7,908 nucleotides of DNA, from assembly GCA_024699205.1 (NCBI GenBank), contig JAILQA010000418.1, positions 1 to 7,908 on the forward strand, written 5' to 3'. The notes under the pieces were generated by a model that ran no database searches, had not been told where the DNA came from, and saw only the letters and a list, made by a program, of their open reading frames with translations. This document shows, piece by piece, positions 6,032 through 7,908 of the stretch (position 1 is the first letter of the stretch; each line of letters opens with the position of its first letter). The position numbers and the translations under genes were made by a program. Source of the DNA: Treponema sp. (GTDB lineage Bacteria > Spirochaetota > Spirochaetia > Treponematales > Treponemataceae).

Positions 6032-7852
6032 ATGTTCGAAACCTTAATAAAATTTTTCAAATTCTGTGATAAAGAAAACCGTAAAAAATTTACCGGTTCA
6101 ATAATAGTCGGAATCTTCAATTCTCTTTTTATGGCCTTAAGGATTGGAGCCGTTGCCGTAATGCTTCGTGGGGTAATTGCTACTGCAAAAGATGGCTTGC
6201 CCTTTGAAACAAAAACAATCTGGACTTCTTTTGCAATTATGTGTATCAGCATAATCGGTGGAATCATTACCCGCAAGATAACTGCAATGTGGCAGTGTGA
6301 AGGCGGCTACAGAACTTGCGCAAAAAAACGAATCGAAATTGCAGAACACCTGCGTTACCTTCCAATGGGCTACTTCAACGAAAACTCCCTTGGTGAAATT
6401 ACGTCAGTTACAACTAACACAATGGAAAGTGTAGGTGATGTAGCAACCCGTGCCGTTATGATGGTTTTTCAGGGCCTGCTCGATACCAGCCTCATCATCG
6501 TAATGCTCTTCTTCTTTGACTGGCGAATTGCCCTTGTAGCTCTTGCAAGCTTTGGTCTCTTTGAGTTTGTAAATCTCTTTATGCGCCTTGCTGTAAAAAA
6601 TATTTCAGCAGATAAAATCCGCGATGATGCAGCAGAAATTGGCAAAGTGCTTGAATACATTCAGGGAATTGCCGAAGTTAAAGCCTACAATCTCATTGGA
6701 AAACGCAGCCGTGAACTCAACCAGGTAATTGACCGCCGTAAGAAAACGCTTATAAAAATGGAAATGCGCTGTATTCCGGTTTCAAACTTACAGTCTTTAG
6801 TTGCTAAGCTCAGCGGTGTTGCCATGATGATTACTTCGATTTACTTCTTCCTTAATGGCACAATGACACTTGCAGACTGCGCTACAATGCTGGTATGTTC
6901 TTTCATGCTCTTTAATGCTCTTGAAGCCGGCGGAAACTATTCAGCTCTTCTTCGTACAATTGATCTGGGAGTCAGCAAGGCTAGTGCAATTCTCGCTTTA
7001 CCAACAATGGATATTGAGGGTAAAAATGAAGGGGAAAGCCTTCCCCTCGCTTCAGCCGCCCAGGCGTCTTCCGCTACCCCTTCTGCAGGGGACACCCCCG
7101 CAACGCCCCCGGCACCACTTATTGCCGCAAAGAACATCTCTTTTGCCTACGATAAAAAGAAAATCATCGATGGTATTTCTCTTTCAATTCCAGAACATTC
7201 AACAACTGCAATCGTTGGTCCAAGTGGTGGTGGAAAAACAACCTTCTGCCACTTACTTGCCCGCTTCTGGGATGTAGATTCCGGTATAGTAAGTCTTAAT
7301 GGCCAGAATGTCCGCGATTACAGCATGGATAATCTTATGCAAAACTTCAGCTTTGTATTCCAGAATGTTTATCTTTTCCATGACACTATCGCAAACAATA
7401 TCCGCTTTGGTCAGCCGGAAGCGCCAATGGAAAAAGTAATTGCAGCCGCAAAAAAAGCCTGCTGCCACGACTTTATTTCAGCCCTTCCAAAAGGATACGA
7501 TACAGTGATTGGCGAAGCAGGTGGCAGTCTTTCTGGTGGAGAACGTCAGCGCATTTCAATTGCCCGTGCCATCATGAAGGATTCTCCAATCATTATTCTT
7601 GATGAAGCAACTGCCAATGTAGACCCAGAAAACGAGCGTGATCTTATGACAGCTATCAGCGAACTTACAAAAGAGAAAACAGTAATCATGATTGCCCACC
7701 GTCTAAAGACAGTCCGCAATGCAGACCAGATTATTGTTATTGATAAGGGCCGTATAGCAGAACAGGGCAAACACAATGAACTGCTTGCAAATGGAGGAAT
7801 CTATGCCCGCTTTATTGATTCCAGAAAAGAAGCAGTAAGCTGGAAATTGTAA
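6032..7852 (+). CDS. ABC transporter half, fused permease and ATPase, second subunit
   Basis: This 606-residue partner of the preceding protein has a membrane domain at about 20-305, with hydrophobic segments near 22-48, 63-80, 140-162, 164-182 and 258-295, then an ATPase domain at 364-595. Visible motifs are A-loop Tyr373, Walker A GPSGGGKT (396-403), Q-loop Gln444, signature LSGGERQ (500-506), Walker B IIILDEA with Glu525, the D-loop region ATANVDPENE, and switch His556. Both subunits therefore keep a catalytic Glu, unlike many heterodimeric exporters in which one site is degenerate. Between the domains, residues 333-362 form an unusual Ala/Ser/Pro/Thr-rich linker, roughly 20-25 residues longer than in the first subunit. 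The start has GGAAGG at 6021-6026, 5 bases upstream, and lies 11 bases after the first gene, so the two are co-transcribed. The transported compound is unknown; a metal chelate, siderophore or peptide is plausible by family only. Confidence 0.93.
   Translation: MFETLIKFFKFCDKENRKKFTGSIIVGIFNSLFMALRIGAVAVMLRGVIATAKDGLPFETKTIWTSFAIMCISIIGGIITRKITAMWQCEGGYRTCAKKRIEIAEHLRYLPMGYFNENSLGEITSVTTNTMESVGDVATRAVMMVFQGLLDTSLIIVMLFFFDWRIALVALASFGLFEFVNLFMRLAVKNISADKIRDDAAEIGKVLEYIQGIAEVKAYNLIGKRSRELNQVIDRRKKTLIKMEMRCIPVSNLQSLVAKLSGVAMMITSIYFFLNGTMTLADCATMLVCSFMLFNALEAGGNYSALLRTIDLGVSKASAILALPTMDIEGKNEGESLPLASAAQASSATPSAGDTPATPPAPLIAAKNISFAYDKKKIIDGISLSIPEHSTTAIVGPSGGGKTTFCHLLARFWDVDSGIVSLNGQNVRDYSMDNLMQNFSFVFQNVYLFHDTIANNIRFGQPEAPMEKVIAAAKKACCHDFISALPKGYDTVIGEAGGSLSGGERQRISIARAIMKDSPIIILDEATANVDPENERDLMTAISELTKEKTVIMIAHRLKTVRNADQIIVIDKGRIAEQGKHNELLANGGIYARFIDSRKEAVSWKL
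7028..7117. repeat. GC-rich in-frame insert in the linker of the second ABC subunit
   Basis: Positions 7031-7117 are about 71% G+C (62 of 87 bases), far above the flanking gene. They hold short inverted repeats: GGGGAA-AGCC-TTCCCC (7031-7046) and CCCC...GGGG flanking TTCTGCA (7077-7091). The encoded peptide is low in complexity (ESLPLASAAQASSATPSAGD and onward). Composition and palindromes suggest a mobile palindromic element that entered in frame without harming either domain. This is an inference; no second copy is in the window. Confidence 0.45.
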
Positions 7853-7878
7853 ATTATTTAATAATTGTAGTTTTTTTT
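7852..7878 (+). terminator. Weak intrinsic terminator candidate after the ABC operon
   Basis: AATTAT (7852-7857) pairs with ATAATT (7861-7866) around TTA, followed after GTAG by eight T residues (7871-7878). The stem is short and wholly A-T, so it is weak, but its position directly after the stop and the T-run fit the end of the operon. Confidence 0.4.
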
Positions 7879-7881
7879 ATC

Positions 7882-7899
7882 AGTTAGTATTGACTAACT
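7882..7899. promoter_or_regulatory. Operator copy 5, probably serving the next gene outside the window
   Basis: AGTTAGT-ATTG-ACTAACT is a perfect palindrome with 7-base arms, matching the other four copies except for the outermost base pair. It contains TTGACT at 7890-7895, exactly as operator copy 3 does, so it should cover the -35 of a rightward promoter. The matching -10 is expected at about 7913-7918, beyond the window. Confidence 0.7.
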
Positions 7900-7908
7900 A
7901 ATAAATAC

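Noticed and set aside
6870..7277. 135-codon plus-strand frame inside the second ABC gene
   Set aside because: It is out of frame with a well-conserved gene, and its Pro/Leu-rich part merely reflects the GC-rich linker.

Overview
The window reads as a chromosomal segment of a host-associated spirochaete, most likely a Treponema (inference, moderate confidence). The grounds are moderate-to-low GC, the protein style of the enolase and cofactor-dependent phosphoglycerate mutase, and intergenic palindromic repeats of a kind I associate with that genus. All six genes lie on the + strand, and coding density is high.

Layout. (1) Positions 3-725 hold the 3' part of a membrane protein of the CPBP (Abi) family, whose start lies before the window and whose catalytic motifs are degraded. 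(2) Positions 775-1889 hold a two-gene unit with a 4-base overlap: a PadR-type regulator and a small HEAT-repeat protein. (3) Positions 2008-4104 hold enolase and phosphoglycerate mutase, 30 bases apart, which catalyse consecutive steps of lower glycolysis (3-PG to 2-PG to PEP). (4) Positions 4242-7852 hold two half-size ABC transporters, 11 bases apart. They almost certainly form a heterodimer of the exporter fold, and their 'DEATA..DPENE' region resembles YbtPQ/IrtAB-type siderophore transporters.

The most interesting signal is non-coding. An 18-bp palindrome, TGTTAGY-N4-RCTAACA, occurs five times and only in promoter regions. There are two copies before enolase (1919-1936, 1964-1981), two before the ABC operon (4164-4181, 4212-4229) and one at the right edge (7882-7899). 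In both complete promoters the upstream copy contains the -35 hexamer and the downstream copy lies at or just after the predicted transcription start, with centres 45 and 48 bp apart. This is the layout of a two-operator repressor switch. The edge copy also carries an embedded TTGACT, so the next gene outside the window probably belongs to the same group. The pattern implies one unidentified repressor that ties the enolase/phosphoglycerate mutase operon to a transporter pair. No gene in the window is clearly that repressor; PadR is a candidate, but its own upstream region has no such site.

Other points of note are a dispersed-type palindromic repeat running into the end of the first gene, a GC-rich Ala/Pro/Ser linker inserted between the two domains of the second ABC protein, and a tandem 19-base repeat leading into an 11-bp perfect hairpin between the glycolytic and ABC operons. 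I found no RNA genes, CRISPR arrays, transposases or frameshifted genes.
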